64,000 bases of DNA, from NCBI RefSeq assembly GCF_008014745.1, contig NZ_VPFD01000019.1:1-64000 (forward strand). Direction: 5' to 3'. Positions 35,098-43,623 of this stretch are shown in pieces. Numbering within the stretch: the first letter of the stretch is position 1; the number at the start of each line of letters is the position of its first letter. The stretch comes from Massilia arenae. Its GTDB lineage: Bacteria; Pseudomonadota; Gammaproteobacteria; Burkholderiales; Burkholderiaceae_D. Under the pieces are notes generated by a model. It searched no databases. It saw only the letters and a program-made list of their open reading frames with translations, and had not been told where the DNA came from. The position numbers and the translations under genes were made by a program.

Positions 35098-36432
35098 TCA
35101 GGCCTTCGAGACTGGGGCCGCCTTGTCGGTGACGAACAGGGTCAGCACCGCCGCGATCAGCATGCAGCCGCCGCCCAGCACCAGGGTCAGCACCGCGTGG
35201 CCGCCGAACAGGTACTTGGTGGCGCTGCCCAGCAGCAGGCCGCTGACGATCTGCGGGATCACGACGAAGAAGTTGAACAGGCCCATGAAGTAACCCATGC
35301 GCTTGGCCGGCAAGGAACCCGCCAGGATCGCGTACGGCATGGTCAGGATCGAGGCCCAGGCGATGCCGATGCCGATCATCGGCAGCATGAGCATCTGCTT
35401 GTCGGTGATCAGGAACACGCTGGCCAGCGACAGGCCGCCGATGACCAGGCAGGTCGCGTGCACGATCTTGCGCGAGGTCATGCGGGCGAACACCGGCAGG
35501 ATGAAGGCCGACAGCGCCGACACGCCGCTGTACACCGCGAACATGATGCCGACCCAGTTGCCGGCGTCCTGGTAGGCGCTCGATTGGGGGTCGACCGTGC
35601 CGTAGACGTTATCGGCGATCGCGGTGCCGGTATAGATCCACATCGCGAACAGCGCGATCCAGGTGAAGAACTGCACGAATGCCAACTGCACCATGGTGCG
35701 CGGCATCTTGCCGAAGCCGCCCAGGATCTCGACGAACATCGTGCCCACGCCGCGCGAGGCCTTGCGCTCCTTGTGGAAGGCTTCCAGGTCGGGCGGCGGC
35801 AGTTCGTCGGCGAACAGCACGGTCCAGCTCACGGCCAGGAAGAACACCAGGCCGCCGGCGTAGAACGAGTAGCGCACGGTGTCCGGGATCGTGCCGCCGA
35901 CGGCGGCGTTGGACACGCCCATGCTTTCGAAGAAGGTCGGCAGGAGCGAGGCGATGACAGCGCCGCAGCCGATGAAGAAGGTCTGCATCGCATAGCCGGC
36001 GGTCTGCTGGGCCGGGTCGAGCTTGTCGCCCACGAAGGCGCGGAACGGTTCCATCGACACGTTGATGGCCGCGTCCAGCATCCACAGCACGGCCACCGCC
36101 ATCCACAGCGCGGTGGAGTTAGGCATCAGGAACAGCGCGATCGCGGCCAGCACGGCGCCGATGAAGAAGAAGGGACGGCGGCGGCCCCATTTCGGGTGCC
36201 AGGTATTGTCGCTCAGGTAGCCGATGATGGGCTGGACCAGGAGGCCCGTGACCGGCGCGGCCAGCCAGTACAGGGACAGGTTGTCAGGATCGGCGCCGAG
36301 GGTGGCGAAGATGCGGCTGGTATTGGCGTTCTGCAGCGCGAAGCCGAACTGGATGCCGAAGAAACCGAAGCTCATATGCCACAGCTGCCAGAACGACAGG
36401 CGTGGCTTCCCCACGGTCGATTGCATATCCAT
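35098..36432 (-). CDS. MFS sugar:proton symporter, SLC45/GPH-like (maltose/sucrose type)
   Basis: 444 residues, 12 membrane segments. FGFALQNANTSRIFATLGA in the first helix pair, WGRRRPFFFIGA after helix 3 and the long central loop fit the SLC45-related disaccharide transporters found in alpha- and betaproteobacterial maltose loci. It most likely brings maltose or maltodextrin across the inner membrane. ATG 36432 begins the conserved region; an upstream ATG at 36486 adds only 18 residues. It is 138 nt upstream of the phosphoglucomutase gene on the same strand. Confidence 0.9.
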   Translation of the reverse strand: MDMQSTVGKPRLSFWQLWHMSFGFFGIQFGFALQNANTSRIFATLGADPDNLSLYWLAAPVTGLLVQPIIGYLSDNTWHPKWGRRRPFFFIGAVLAAIALFLMPNSTALWMAVAVLWMLDAAINVSMEPFRAFVGDKLDPAQQTAGYAMQTFFIGCGAVIASLLPTFFESMGVSNAAVGGTIPDTVRYSFYAGGLVFFLAVSWTVLFADELPPPDLEAFHKERKASRGVGTMFVEILGGFGKMPRTMVQLAFVQFFTWIALFAMWIYTGTAIADNVYGTVDPQSSAYQDAGNWVGIMFAVYSGVSALSAFILPVFARMTSRKIVHATCLVIGGLSLASVFLITDKQMLMLPMIGIGIAWASILTMPYAILAGSLPAKRMGYFMGLFNFFVVIPQIVSGLLLGSATKYLFGGHAVLTLVLGGGCMLIAAVLTLFVTDKAAPVSKA

Positions 36433-36584
36433 TGTGTGTCCCCAATCTGGCCCGGCGAAGCGGGCTTCTCTCGTGTGTGATTGCACGGCCGCTCGCGTGT
36501 GAGCGTGCCGTCAGTGCCTTGTACAGGATGCGGTGCGAGGCCGGAAGGGACGAAAACAGACGACTACAGTCCGGCTAGCGTATC

Positions 36585-36599
36585 TGTAGCAAAATAACA
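36585..36599. promoter_or_regulatory. weak HexR/RpiR-like half-palindrome upstream of the MFS gene
   Basis: TGTAGCAAAATAACA keeps a perfect left half (TGTAG) and a poor right half of the 15-bp motif. It lies 153 nt before the MFS symporter start. Confidence 0.3.
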
Positions 36600-36725
36600 T
36601 GGTGATTTCTGGGTGTCAATCGTGGTGTTCTCTAGTGAGAACGTCGTGCTGGGGAGTGTAAAGACTTTGTTTTGTAGTCAAACAACAGCGCTGACGAGCC
36701 ATGATTTCATCCACCACCCCACAAA

Positions 36726-36832
36726 CCGTCGTTCCCGCGAAGGCGGGAACCCAAGCTTGCATGCGTTGACGCCTTGTTTGAAGGTATCGGCCACATCAAT
36801 GACTTAGGTTCCCGCCTGCGCGGGAACGACGG
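36726..36832. repeat. pair of inverted REP palindromes
   Basis: CCGTCGTTCCCGCGAAGGCG (36726 on, to 36755) faces its near reverse complement at 36803-36832. Same family as the single copy at 51715-51744 and related to the pair at 28335-28444. The 422-bp gap between the helicase and MFS genes contains this pair and the weak operator; nothing else is clear. Confidence 0.8.
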
Positions 36833-36854
36833 GTTGAAGCAGGTGGCTGGACAA

Positions 36855-38702
36855 TCAGCCTTGGCTCGGTCCCTTGCGGTGCGGCTTCTTGGCGGCTGGC
36901 TTTTCGCCCATGCGACGCTCAACGCCCTTGGCCGCGTACGGCTTCTTGGCCGCCGGCGTCGCCGGCGTTTCGCCGTCGCGCGTGATGGCCAGCTGGCGGC
37001 CCGCGACCCAGATCGTCTTCAGGTGCTCGACCAGGTCCTTCGGCATATCGTCCGGCAGGTCGAGGGTCGAATAATCGTCATAGATCTCAATACGGCCGAT
37101 ATGCTTGGACGGGATATTGGCTTCGTTGGCGATCGCACCGACGATATTGCCTGGCTTGGCGCCATGGGCGAAGCCGACTTCGATGCGGAAGGTGGCCATG
37201 CCCGGCTCGGGATCGCGCATGACGCGCTCTTTCTTGAAGCCTGGCTCGCGTGCCGGACGCGCCGGACGCTCTTCCCAGTCGCCGCGCGGTGCGCGCGGTG
37301 CGCGCTCCTGCACGCCGCCGCCGCGCTCTTGACCAAATTCGCGCTGCGACGGCACGAACTCGGGACGCGCCTCACGGTCAGGCTTGGTCAGCAGCAGCGG
37401 CTCGTCGCCGCGCGCCAGCTTGGCCAGCGCGGCCGCGATATCGATCGCCGGCACATTGTCGTCGCGCTCGATGTCTTCGATCAGCGAACGGAACACGTCC
37501 AGGCCGCCTTCGGCCAGGGCCGCGCGGATCTGGTCCTTGAAGCGGGTAACGCGCACTTCATTGACCGCCTTGATGGTTGGCAGTTCGAGCGGCGCGACCG
37601 GCTGGCGCGTGGCGCGCTCGATGGCTTTCAGCAGGCTGCGCTCGCGCGGGGTGATGAACAGGATCGCGTCGCCGCTGCGCCCTGCCCGGCCGGTGCGGCC
37701 GATGCGGTGGGTGTAGCTCTCGGGATCGGACGGCACGTCGTAGTTGATCACGTGGCTGATGCGCTCGACGTCGAGGCCGCGCGCGGCGACGTCGGTCGCC
37801 ACCAGGATGTCGATCTTGCCGTTCTTGAGCTGCTCGATGGTGCGCTCGCGCTGTTGCTGGGCCATGTCGCCATTGATGGCGGTGGCGGCGAAGCCGCGTG
37901 CCTGCAATTTGGTCGCCAGTTCCTCGGTGCCCAGCTTGGTGCGCGCAAAGATGATCATGCCGTCGAACGGCTCGGCTTCGAGGATGCGGGTTAGCGCGTC
38001 GAGCTTGTGCATGCCGGCCACCAGCCAGTAGCGCTGCTTGATATTGTCGGCGGTGCCGGTCTTGGCGGCCACGGTGACTTCTTGCGGATCGCGCAGGTAG
38101 GTCTTGGCGATGCGCTTGATCGCCGGCGGCATGGTCGCCGAGAACAGCGTGGTCTGGCGGCCTTCCGGCGTTTGCTGCAGGATCTGCTCGACATCGTCGA
38201 TGAAGCCCATGCGCAGCATTTCATCGGCCTCATCGAGCACCAGGGTGGTCAGCTGCGACAGGTCGAGCGAGCCCTTCTGGATGTGATCGATGACGCGGCC
38301 CGGGGTGCCGACCACCACGTGCACGCCGCGGCGCAGGCTCGACAGCTGCGGGCCATAGCTCTGGCCACCGTAGATCGGCAGCACGTGGAAGCCCTTGATG
38401 TGGGCAGCATAGCTCTGGAAGGCTTCGGCGACCTGGATCGCCAGTTCACGCGTCGGCGCCAGCACCAGCGCTTGCGGCGCGGTCTTCTTGACGTCGATAT
38501 TCGACAGGATCGGCAGCGCGAAGGCCGCGGTCTTGCCGGTTCCGGTCTGGGCCTGCCCCAACACGTCGCGCCCTTCCAGCAGCAAAGGAATGGTGGCGGC
38601 CTGGATCGGCGACGGCGTTTCGTAGCCGACGTCTTTCAATGCTTTCAGGACAGGCGCCGAAAGATTGAGGTCGGAAAACGATGGAATTGGGGTGTCAGAC
38701 AT
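36855..38702 (-). CDS. DEAD-box ATP-dependent RNA helicase (DeaD/CsdA-like)
   Basis: 615 residues. Helicase motifs in order: Q motif (SPIQAATIPLLL), AQTGTGKT, PTRELA, TPGRV, DEAD, SAT and HRIGRTGRAGR. After about residue 440 come an Arg/Glu/Pro-rich linker and a DbpA-type RNA-binding domain (EVGFAHGAKPGNIVGAIANE), then a Lys-rich tail. That order is typical of DeaD, which remodels rRNA and mRNA structure, often in the cold. Unrelated to the glucan genes around it. Confidence 0.93.
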   Translation of the reverse strand: MSDTPIPSFSDLNLSAPVLKALKDVGYETPSPIQAATIPLLLEGRDVLGQAQTGTGKTAAFALPILSNIDVKKTAPQALVLAPTRELAIQVAEAFQSYAAHIKGFHVLPIYGGQSYGPQLSSLRRGVHVVVGTPGRVIDHIQKGSLDLSQLTTLVLDEADEMLRMGFIDDVEQILQQTPEGRQTTLFSATMPPAIKRIAKTYLRDPQEVTVAAKTGTADNIKQRYWLVAGMHKLDALTRILEAEPFDGMIIFARTKLGTEELATKLQARGFAATAINGDMAQQQRERTIEQLKNGKIDILVATDVAARGLDVERISHVINYDVPSDPESYTHRIGRTGRAGRSGDAILFITPRERSLLKAIERATRQPVAPLELPTIKAVNEVRVTRFKDQIRAALAEGGLDVFRSLIEDIERDDNVPAIDIAAALAKLARGDEPLLLTKPDREARPEFVPSQREFGQERGGGVQERAPRAPRGDWEERPARPAREPGFKKERVMRDPEPGMATFRIEVGFAHGAKPGNIVGAIANEANIPSKHIGRIEIYDDYSTLDLPDDMPKDLVEHLKTIWVAGRQLAITRDGETPATPAAKKPYAAKGVERRMGEKPAAKKPHRKGPSQG

Positions 38703-38830
38703 AAAGGAGTTGCTCTTAAATAAGTAGAAACGAAAGCGGTAGTTTACACCGTCGCCCCGCGCAAGGCGCTAAATAGGACGATGCATGGACTAAACAGGCG
38801 TGGATTATGAGGCCAAAACCACAGAATCCG

Positions 38831-38871
38831 AAAAAAACAAAAAGCCCTTGCAGGCTAAACCTGCAAGGGCT
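38831..38871 (-). terminator. terminator of the first TonB-dependent receptor gene
   Basis: On the minus strand AGCCCTTGCAGG pairs with CCTGCAAGGGCT (perfect 12-bp stem) and is followed by TTTTGTTTTTTT. Confidence 0.92.
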
Positions 38872-38916
38872 GGCAGACGCCGCGCTGGGCGGCGTGCCGA
38901 TAAACCAGTGTGTTGC

Positions 38917-41586
38917 TTACAGCTTGTAGTTCAGGCCGAGCAGCATCTGACGGCCGTACTTGCTGTAGCCGCGCGGACGATCTTCGGTGCCGGCGTAGCT
39001 GCGGAAGGCGGTGTCGGTCAGGTTATTCACCTGGAACAGCACCGACAGGCCTTCGATCTGCTTGAAGTCGTAACCCAGTTGCAGGTCGACCACTTTATCA
39101 GCTTTCACGTAAGTCAGCTCGGTTGCACCGCCGATGCCGCCGATTTCACCCACGAAGTCGCTGCGATAACGCTGGCTGACGCGGGCCGAGAAACCGTCTT
39201 TCTCGTAGTAGGCGGTGACGTTGAACACGCGCTTGGACAGGCCCGGCAGCGGGATCGCGAGGCTGCCGAAGCGCTGGTCGACGATCGAGATTTCGCTGCT
39301 GGTGAACGAGGCGTTGGCAGTGATGCCGAAGCCGTCCAGCATCGGGTGGATCATGTCCAGCGGGGTCGAGGCTGCGAACTCCAGACCCTTCAGGGTGCCG
39401 CCTTCGCCGTTCATCGGCTGGGTCATGGTGCCGATATTGGTCAGGGCGCCCTGCAGGTTGAATTCCGAGAAGTCACGCGGCACGGTCACGCTGTAGATGT
39501 ACGAGGACAGGTCCTTGTAGAAACCGGCGGCCGAGATATAGCCCTTGTTGCCGAAGTATTTTTCGTACGACAGGTCGACCTGCTTGGCGCGCCATGGATC
39601 GAGCTGGGCGTTGCCGCCGTTACCCCATGGGGTGCCAGTGGTCTGCGCGGTCAGGCCCACTTCCAGGGCGGCGTTCAGCTGGTTCAGCTTGGCGCGCGCC
39701 AGGGTCTTGCCGGCGCCGAAGCGGATGAATTGCTGGTCAGGCAGGGCCCAGGCCAGGTTCACGCTCGGCAGGTAGTCGGTGTACTTCTTGCCGTCGGTCA
39801 GTGGCACCAGGTCGGCGAACGGCCAGGCACGCAGCGTGTTCGCGGTCGAGCTCTGGTCGGTTTCGATGACTTGCATGCCGATATTGCCGCGCAGTGGCAT
39901 CGACATCAGTTCGGTGTCGATGTTCAGCTTGGCGTAGCCGGTCTTGACCTTTTCTTCGATCGACCAGTTCTTGGTCGCGCCCCACGGCACCAGCACCGTC
40001 GGGGTGAACGGGCCGAAGTTGTTGGCCAGCACGGCGTCGATGTCCCAGCTCAGCGAGTTCTGCAGCGCGTAGAGACCTTGCGAGCCATTCAGCACGCCCG
40101 GCGCGAAGGTGCCGTCGCCGATCTTCGAGAAGCCGGTTTCCAGGTGCTCTTTTTCCTTCTCGCGCTTGGAGTGGTTGTAGCCGACTTCCAGGCTGCTGAA
40201 CGGACCGTCCGAGAACTTGCGCTCCAGGCTGACGCGGAACGACGTCATCTTGTCGACCATGTTCGGGGCATTCACGTAGCCTTCGCCGAACTGGCCGCCG
40301 ATGGCGATCTGCGACGGATCGTCGTAGACGCCCGACAGCGACAGTTGCGGAATGGTGCCGCCGTTGTAGCTGTAGTCCAGGGTCTGGCGCACGGAGCGGC
40401 CGGCGTTGATCTCGACCAGCTGTTCCTTGTGGTCAGCCTTGGAACGGCTGATGTCGACGATACCGACCCAGTCGCCCGAGCTGTAGCGGTTGTTCCAGCC
40501 GAAGGCGGTCAGCTTGTCGTCGCGCGTCATGCGGTTGTTGCGCACCACCGGATTGACGTTGTTGGCGGTGCCGGCGATCGCGGTGCCGTTGACCACGGTC
40601 GCGTTCGAGAAGCGCACTTCGCCGTCGTCCTTCAGCGGCATTTCGATACCGCGGCGGATTTCTTCCTGGTCGAAGCGCGAGTGATAGACGTCGAAGGTCG
40701 AGCTGAAGTTGCGGTTAGGACGCCATTCCAGCACACCCATCAGGCCGTCGCGCACCTGGTCGCCGGTGGTGGCCATCGACTTCATGCCCTTCGGCACTTT
40801 GACGGTCGAGCCTGGCACGACATTGGTGTCGTCCACCCAGTCCCAGGTCTCGAATTGTTGATGCACGTTCGGCTTGTCCTGGCGCGCATAGCCGATCGCC
40901 ACGCCGAGGGTGCGGTTGGCGAACTGGTCGATGTAGGACGCGCTGATGCGGCTGCCGGTGTCCGGCGAACCGGCGCTGATCGAGCCTTTCGAATTCTTTT
41001 CGCCGCGCACATTGACGGTGATGACGCGCTCGCGCAGCGACAGCGGCTTGATGGTCTGCAGATCGACCGTGCCCGACAGGCCCTGGCCGACGACTGCAGC
41101 GTCGCCGGTCTTGTACACGGTGACGGCGCTGATCAGTTCCGATGGGTACTGGCCATATTCAACGCTACGGTCCGAGCTGGTGGTGACCTGCTCGCGGCCG
41201 TTGAGCAGCGCGGTCGACAGGTCGCCCGAGGTGCCGCGGATGCTGATCTGCTGGGCCTGGCCATTGACGCGCTGGGCCGACAGGCCCGGCAGGCGGGCCA
41301 GCGATTCGGCGATCGACACGTCCGGCAGCTTGCCGATGTCTTCCGAGGAGATGGCTTCGACGATGCCGGTCGATTCGCGCTTGACGGCGATCGCATCTTC
41401 GATCGCGCGGCGGATGCCAGTCACGGTCACGGTGGTGACAGGCGCGTCCGGGTTCAGGGTGGCGGCTTCGCCGGTGCTGGCGGTTTGCGCGTGCGCGCTG
41501 CCGGCCAGGACCGTGACAAAGATGGCGCAGCCGGCGGCAACCGGGCTCAGCTGGAATGCGGCACGCTTGGTGGCGATATTTTTCAT
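38917..41586 (-). CDS. TonB-dependent outer-membrane receptor 1 (TonB-Xanth-Caul type)
   Basis: 889 residues. A signal peptide (cleavage about residue 34, SAHA) is followed by a TonB-box-like VTTVTVTGIR, the plug domain (SEDIGKLPDVSIAESLARLPG, the usual start of this subfamily; SIRGTSGDLSTALLNGRE) and a 22-strand barrel ending in the aromatic-rich GLNYKL. The family takes up oligosaccharides with TonB energy in Xanthomonas and Caulobacter. Position next to SusA-like and amylase genes suggests maltodextrins. A 15-bp operator-like palindrome lies 95 nt before the ATG. Confidence 0.95.
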   Translation of the reverse strand: MKNIATKRAAFQLSPVAAGCAIFVTVLAGSAHAQTASTGEAATLNPDAPVTTVTVTGIRRAIEDAIAVKRESTGIVEAISSEDIGKLPDVSIAESLARLPGLSAQRVNGQAQQISIRGTSGDLSTALLNGREQVTTSSDRSVEYGQYPSELISAVTVYKTGDAAVVGQGLSGTVDLQTIKPLSLRERVITVNVRGEKNSKGSISAGSPDTGSRISASYIDQFANRTLGVAIGYARQDKPNVHQQFETWDWVDDTNVVPGSTVKVPKGMKSMATTGDQVRDGLMGVLEWRPNRNFSSTFDVYHSRFDQEEIRRGIEMPLKDDGEVRFSNATVVNGTAIAGTANNVNPVVRNNRMTRDDKLTAFGWNNRYSSGDWVGIVDISRSKADHKEQLVEINAGRSVRQTLDYSYNGGTIPQLSLSGVYDDPSQIAIGGQFGEGYVNAPNMVDKMTSFRVSLERKFSDGPFSSLEVGYNHSKREKEKEHLETGFSKIGDGTFAPGVLNGSQGLYALQNSLSWDIDAVLANNFGPFTPTVLVPWGATKNWSIEEKVKTGYAKLNIDTELMSMPLRGNIGMQVIETDQSSTANTLRAWPFADLVPLTDGKKYTDYLPSVNLAWALPDQQFIRFGAGKTLARAKLNQLNAALEVGLTAQTTGTPWGNGGNAQLDPWRAKQVDLSYEKYFGNKGYISAAGFYKDLSSYIYSVTVPRDFSEFNLQGALTNIGTMTQPMNGEGGTLKGLEFAASTPLDMIHPMLDGFGITANASFTSSEISIVDQRFGSLAIPLPGLSKRVFNVTAYYEKDGFSARVSQRYRSDFVGEIGGIGGATELTYVKADKVVDLQLGYDFKQIEGLSVLFQVNNLTDTAFRSYAGTEDRPRGYSKYGRQMLLGLNYKL

Positions 41587-41680
41587 GTGTCCCCTCAGAT
41601 AGAACGATGTAGTCCCGAAATCACCTGCTTAGCAGACCGGGATCGGCTTTTTGCGACAAAATCAACGTTGGGCGGAATTT

Positions 41681-41695
41681 TGTATTAAAACTAGA
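41681..41695. promoter_or_regulatory. HexR/RpiR-like site upstream of receptor 1
   Basis: TGTATTAAAACTAGA. It is nearly identical to the site at 46598-46612, which lies at the same distance (about 95 nt) from the start of receptor 2. Confidence 0.5.
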
Positions 41696-41808
41696 TGCAC
41701 TGTCAACGGGAGTTATTTTGAGCAAGGATTGCGGGATCGATTTCGCTAATACCTTGTAATTTAACGGGTTTTTCGTTGTTTAAGAGCGACAAGGCAATGT
41801 AGTGGCTC

Positions 41809-41823
41809 TGTAGTCGGGCTACA
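41809..41823. promoter_or_regulatory. HexR/RpiR-like site, perfect arms
   Basis: TGTAG-TCGGG-CTACA, perfect 5-bp arms with a 5-nt spacer, about 220 nt upstream of receptor 1. A related imperfect copy, TGTAGCCTTACAACA, lies at 41957-41971. Confidence 0.5.
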
Positions 41824-41975
41824 AATGCCCTTAAAACCGGCAGTTTTTTATTGCCTCGCACCATCTTGGTGCGCTTCCTGTAGTAAATCATTCAAATCGG
41901 CGACGCTTCTGCTTGCAGACTGAAAATTTGCTACACAGATAAGTTCCACGGCCTGATGTAGCCTTACAACAGGCG

Positions 41976-41999
41976 AAAAAAAAGCCGCCCGAAGGCGGC
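41976..41999 (-). terminator. terminator of the halogenase gene
   Basis: On the minus strand GCCGCC-TTCG-GGCGGC followed by TTTTTTTT, 25 nt past the halogenase stop. Confidence 0.9.
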
Positions 42000-42023
42000 C
42001 GTGCGGCTGAGTTGACGAAGGGG

Positions 42024-43535
42024 TCAGGATTTTTTGGCCGCGCAATGCTTCGCGATGTACTCTTCATGCGACGGCATCACGTCCACGCATTTGCGGATCA
42101 CGTCGCGCACACTGCCCATGTAGTCGGCGATATCCGCCTCGGACTGCGTATCGGCCAGCGGGTGGTAGCCGTCGATCGGCATGTTCTGCCCTTCGAACAC
42201 CTGCAACCAGCCGACTTCCGAAAACAGCTCATTATCGACGCGCACGATCTTGCCGCGCGAACGGTACAGGTCCATCTTCTGGCGCAGGGTTTCCGGAATC
42301 GCCATATGCGCGCACTCGGTCCAGTAGGCCGAATCGGTGCGCTGGTTCAGGTGGTAGTGCAGGATGATGAAGTCGCGCACGCGCTCGTATTCGAAGCGCG
42401 ACTGGCGGTTGAACTCGATGCGGTCGGTCTCGCTGAAGCGGCGATCCGGGAAGAATTCGACCAGGCGCGCGATGGCCGACTGGATCAGGTGGATGCTGGT
42501 CGACTCGATCGGCTCCAGGAAGCCGCCCGCCAGGCCGATCGCAACCACGTTGCGGTTCCAGGCCTGCTTGCGCATGCCGGTGCGGAACTTGATCATGCGC
42601 GGCTCGGCCAGCGCGCGGCCGTCGAGGTTCGACAACAGGGTCGCGGTCGCCTCGTCGTCGCTGATGAAGCGGCTGCAATACACATGACCGTTGCCGGTGC
42701 GGTGCTGCAGCGGGATGCGCCACTGCCAACCCGATTTATGCGCCGTGGCGCGTGTAAACGGCGTCATCGTCGGCACCGATTCGCACGGCACGGCCAGCGC
42801 GCGGTCGGCCGGCAGCCAATGGTTCCAGTCCTCGTAGCCGGTCTCCAGGGTCTGCTCGATCAACAGGCCGCGGAAGCCCGAGCAGTCGACGAACAGTTCG
42901 CCCTCGATGCGCTGGCCGCCTTCCAGCTCGACCGCTTCGATGAAACCGTCCGGCTCGCGCTGGATGGCGCGCGCAATCTTGCCCTCGATGCGGGTCACGC
43001 CGCGCGCCTGGCACAGTTTTCTCAGGTATTTCGCGTACAGGCTGGCGTCGAAGTGATAGGCGTAGGCGATGTCGCCCAGCGGCGAATTCGGTACGTCGGT
43101 GCGCGCCGGCATGAACTTGCCGGCCTTGGCCGCCATGCGCGTGATCGAGTATTCCTCGAGCGGCGCGGCCTTGCCCAGCGCGCGCATCTTGTGCCAGTAC
43201 TGCTCGAACGGCACGGTGGCCAGGTCTTGCCCCATGCGCCCGAAGCCGTGCATATAGCGCTCGCCCAGCTTGCCCCAGTTGACGAACTCCACGCCCAGCT
43301 TGAAGGTGCCCATCGTCTCGCGCATGAACTCTGCCTCGTCGATCCCGACCACGCGGTTGAAGCGCTGGATCATCGGGATGGTCGCCTCGCCCACGCCGAC
43401 GATGCCGATCTCGTCCGACTCGACCAGCCGGATGTTGTAGCGGCCATTGAGCATGCTGCTCAACGCCGCCGCCGTCATCCAGCCGGCGGTGCCGCCGCCG
43501 ACGATGACGATGTCCTTGATTGCCTGGTGTTCCAT
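42024..43535 (-). CDS. flavin-dependent tryptophan-halogenase-family protein
   Basis: 503 residues, cytosolic. An FAD-binding GGGTAGW near residue 13, the halogenase fingerprint GWQWRIP (269-275) and the catalytic lysine K79 in GTFKLG (same number as in PrnA) are present, with the glutamate pair in LEPIEST (341-346). All hallmarks of an active flavin-dependent halogenase are there. It needs reduced FAD from a separate reductase, which is not seen nearby. Homologues recur beside TonB-dependent receptors in Xanthomonas and Caulobacter, where their substrate is not established. It lies 88 nt after receptor 2. Confidence 0.93.
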   Translation of the reverse strand: MEHQAIKDIVIVGGGTAGWMTAAALSSMLNGRYNIRLVESDEIGIVGVGEATIPMIQRFNRVVGIDEAEFMRETMGTFKLGVEFVNWGKLGERYMHGFGRMGQDLATVPFEQYWHKMRALGKAAPLEEYSITRMAAKAGKFMPARTDVPNSPLGDIAYAYHFDASLYAKYLRKLCQARGVTRIEGKIARAIQREPDGFIEAVELEGGQRIEGELFVDCSGFRGLLIEQTLETGYEDWNHWLPADRALAVPCESVPTMTPFTRATAHKSGWQWRIPLQHRTGNGHVYCSRFISDDEATATLLSNLDGRALAEPRMIKFRTGMRKQAWNRNVVAIGLAGGFLEPIESTSIHLIQSAIARLVEFFPDRRFSETDRIEFNRQSRFEYERVRDFIILHYHLNQRTDSAYWTECAHMAIPETLRQKMDLYRSRGKIVRVDNELFSEVGWLQVFEGQNMPIDGYHPLADTQSEADIADYMGSVRDVIRKCVDVMPSHEEYIAKHCAAKKS

Positions 43536-43561
43536 ATTTTTATTCCTGCTGTCTCGTCCAA

Positions 43562-43599
43562 GAAAAACAACCCCCGGGGCCGGGCGGCCGCGAGGGTTG
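43562..43599 (-). terminator. possible attenuating terminator between receptor 2 and halogenase
   Basis: On the minus strand CAACCC...GGGTTG with GC-rich interior pairing, followed by TTTTTCT. It could separate receptor 2 from halogenase expression or only lower it. Confidence 0.5.
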
Positions 43600-43623
43600 C
43601 ATTGTAGTCCTGCCTGCCTGCGC

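Noticed and set aside
38800..41688. 962-codon plus-strand frame opposite TonB-dependent receptor 1
   Set aside because: Shadow; the minus strand has signal peptide, plug and barrel motifs throughout.
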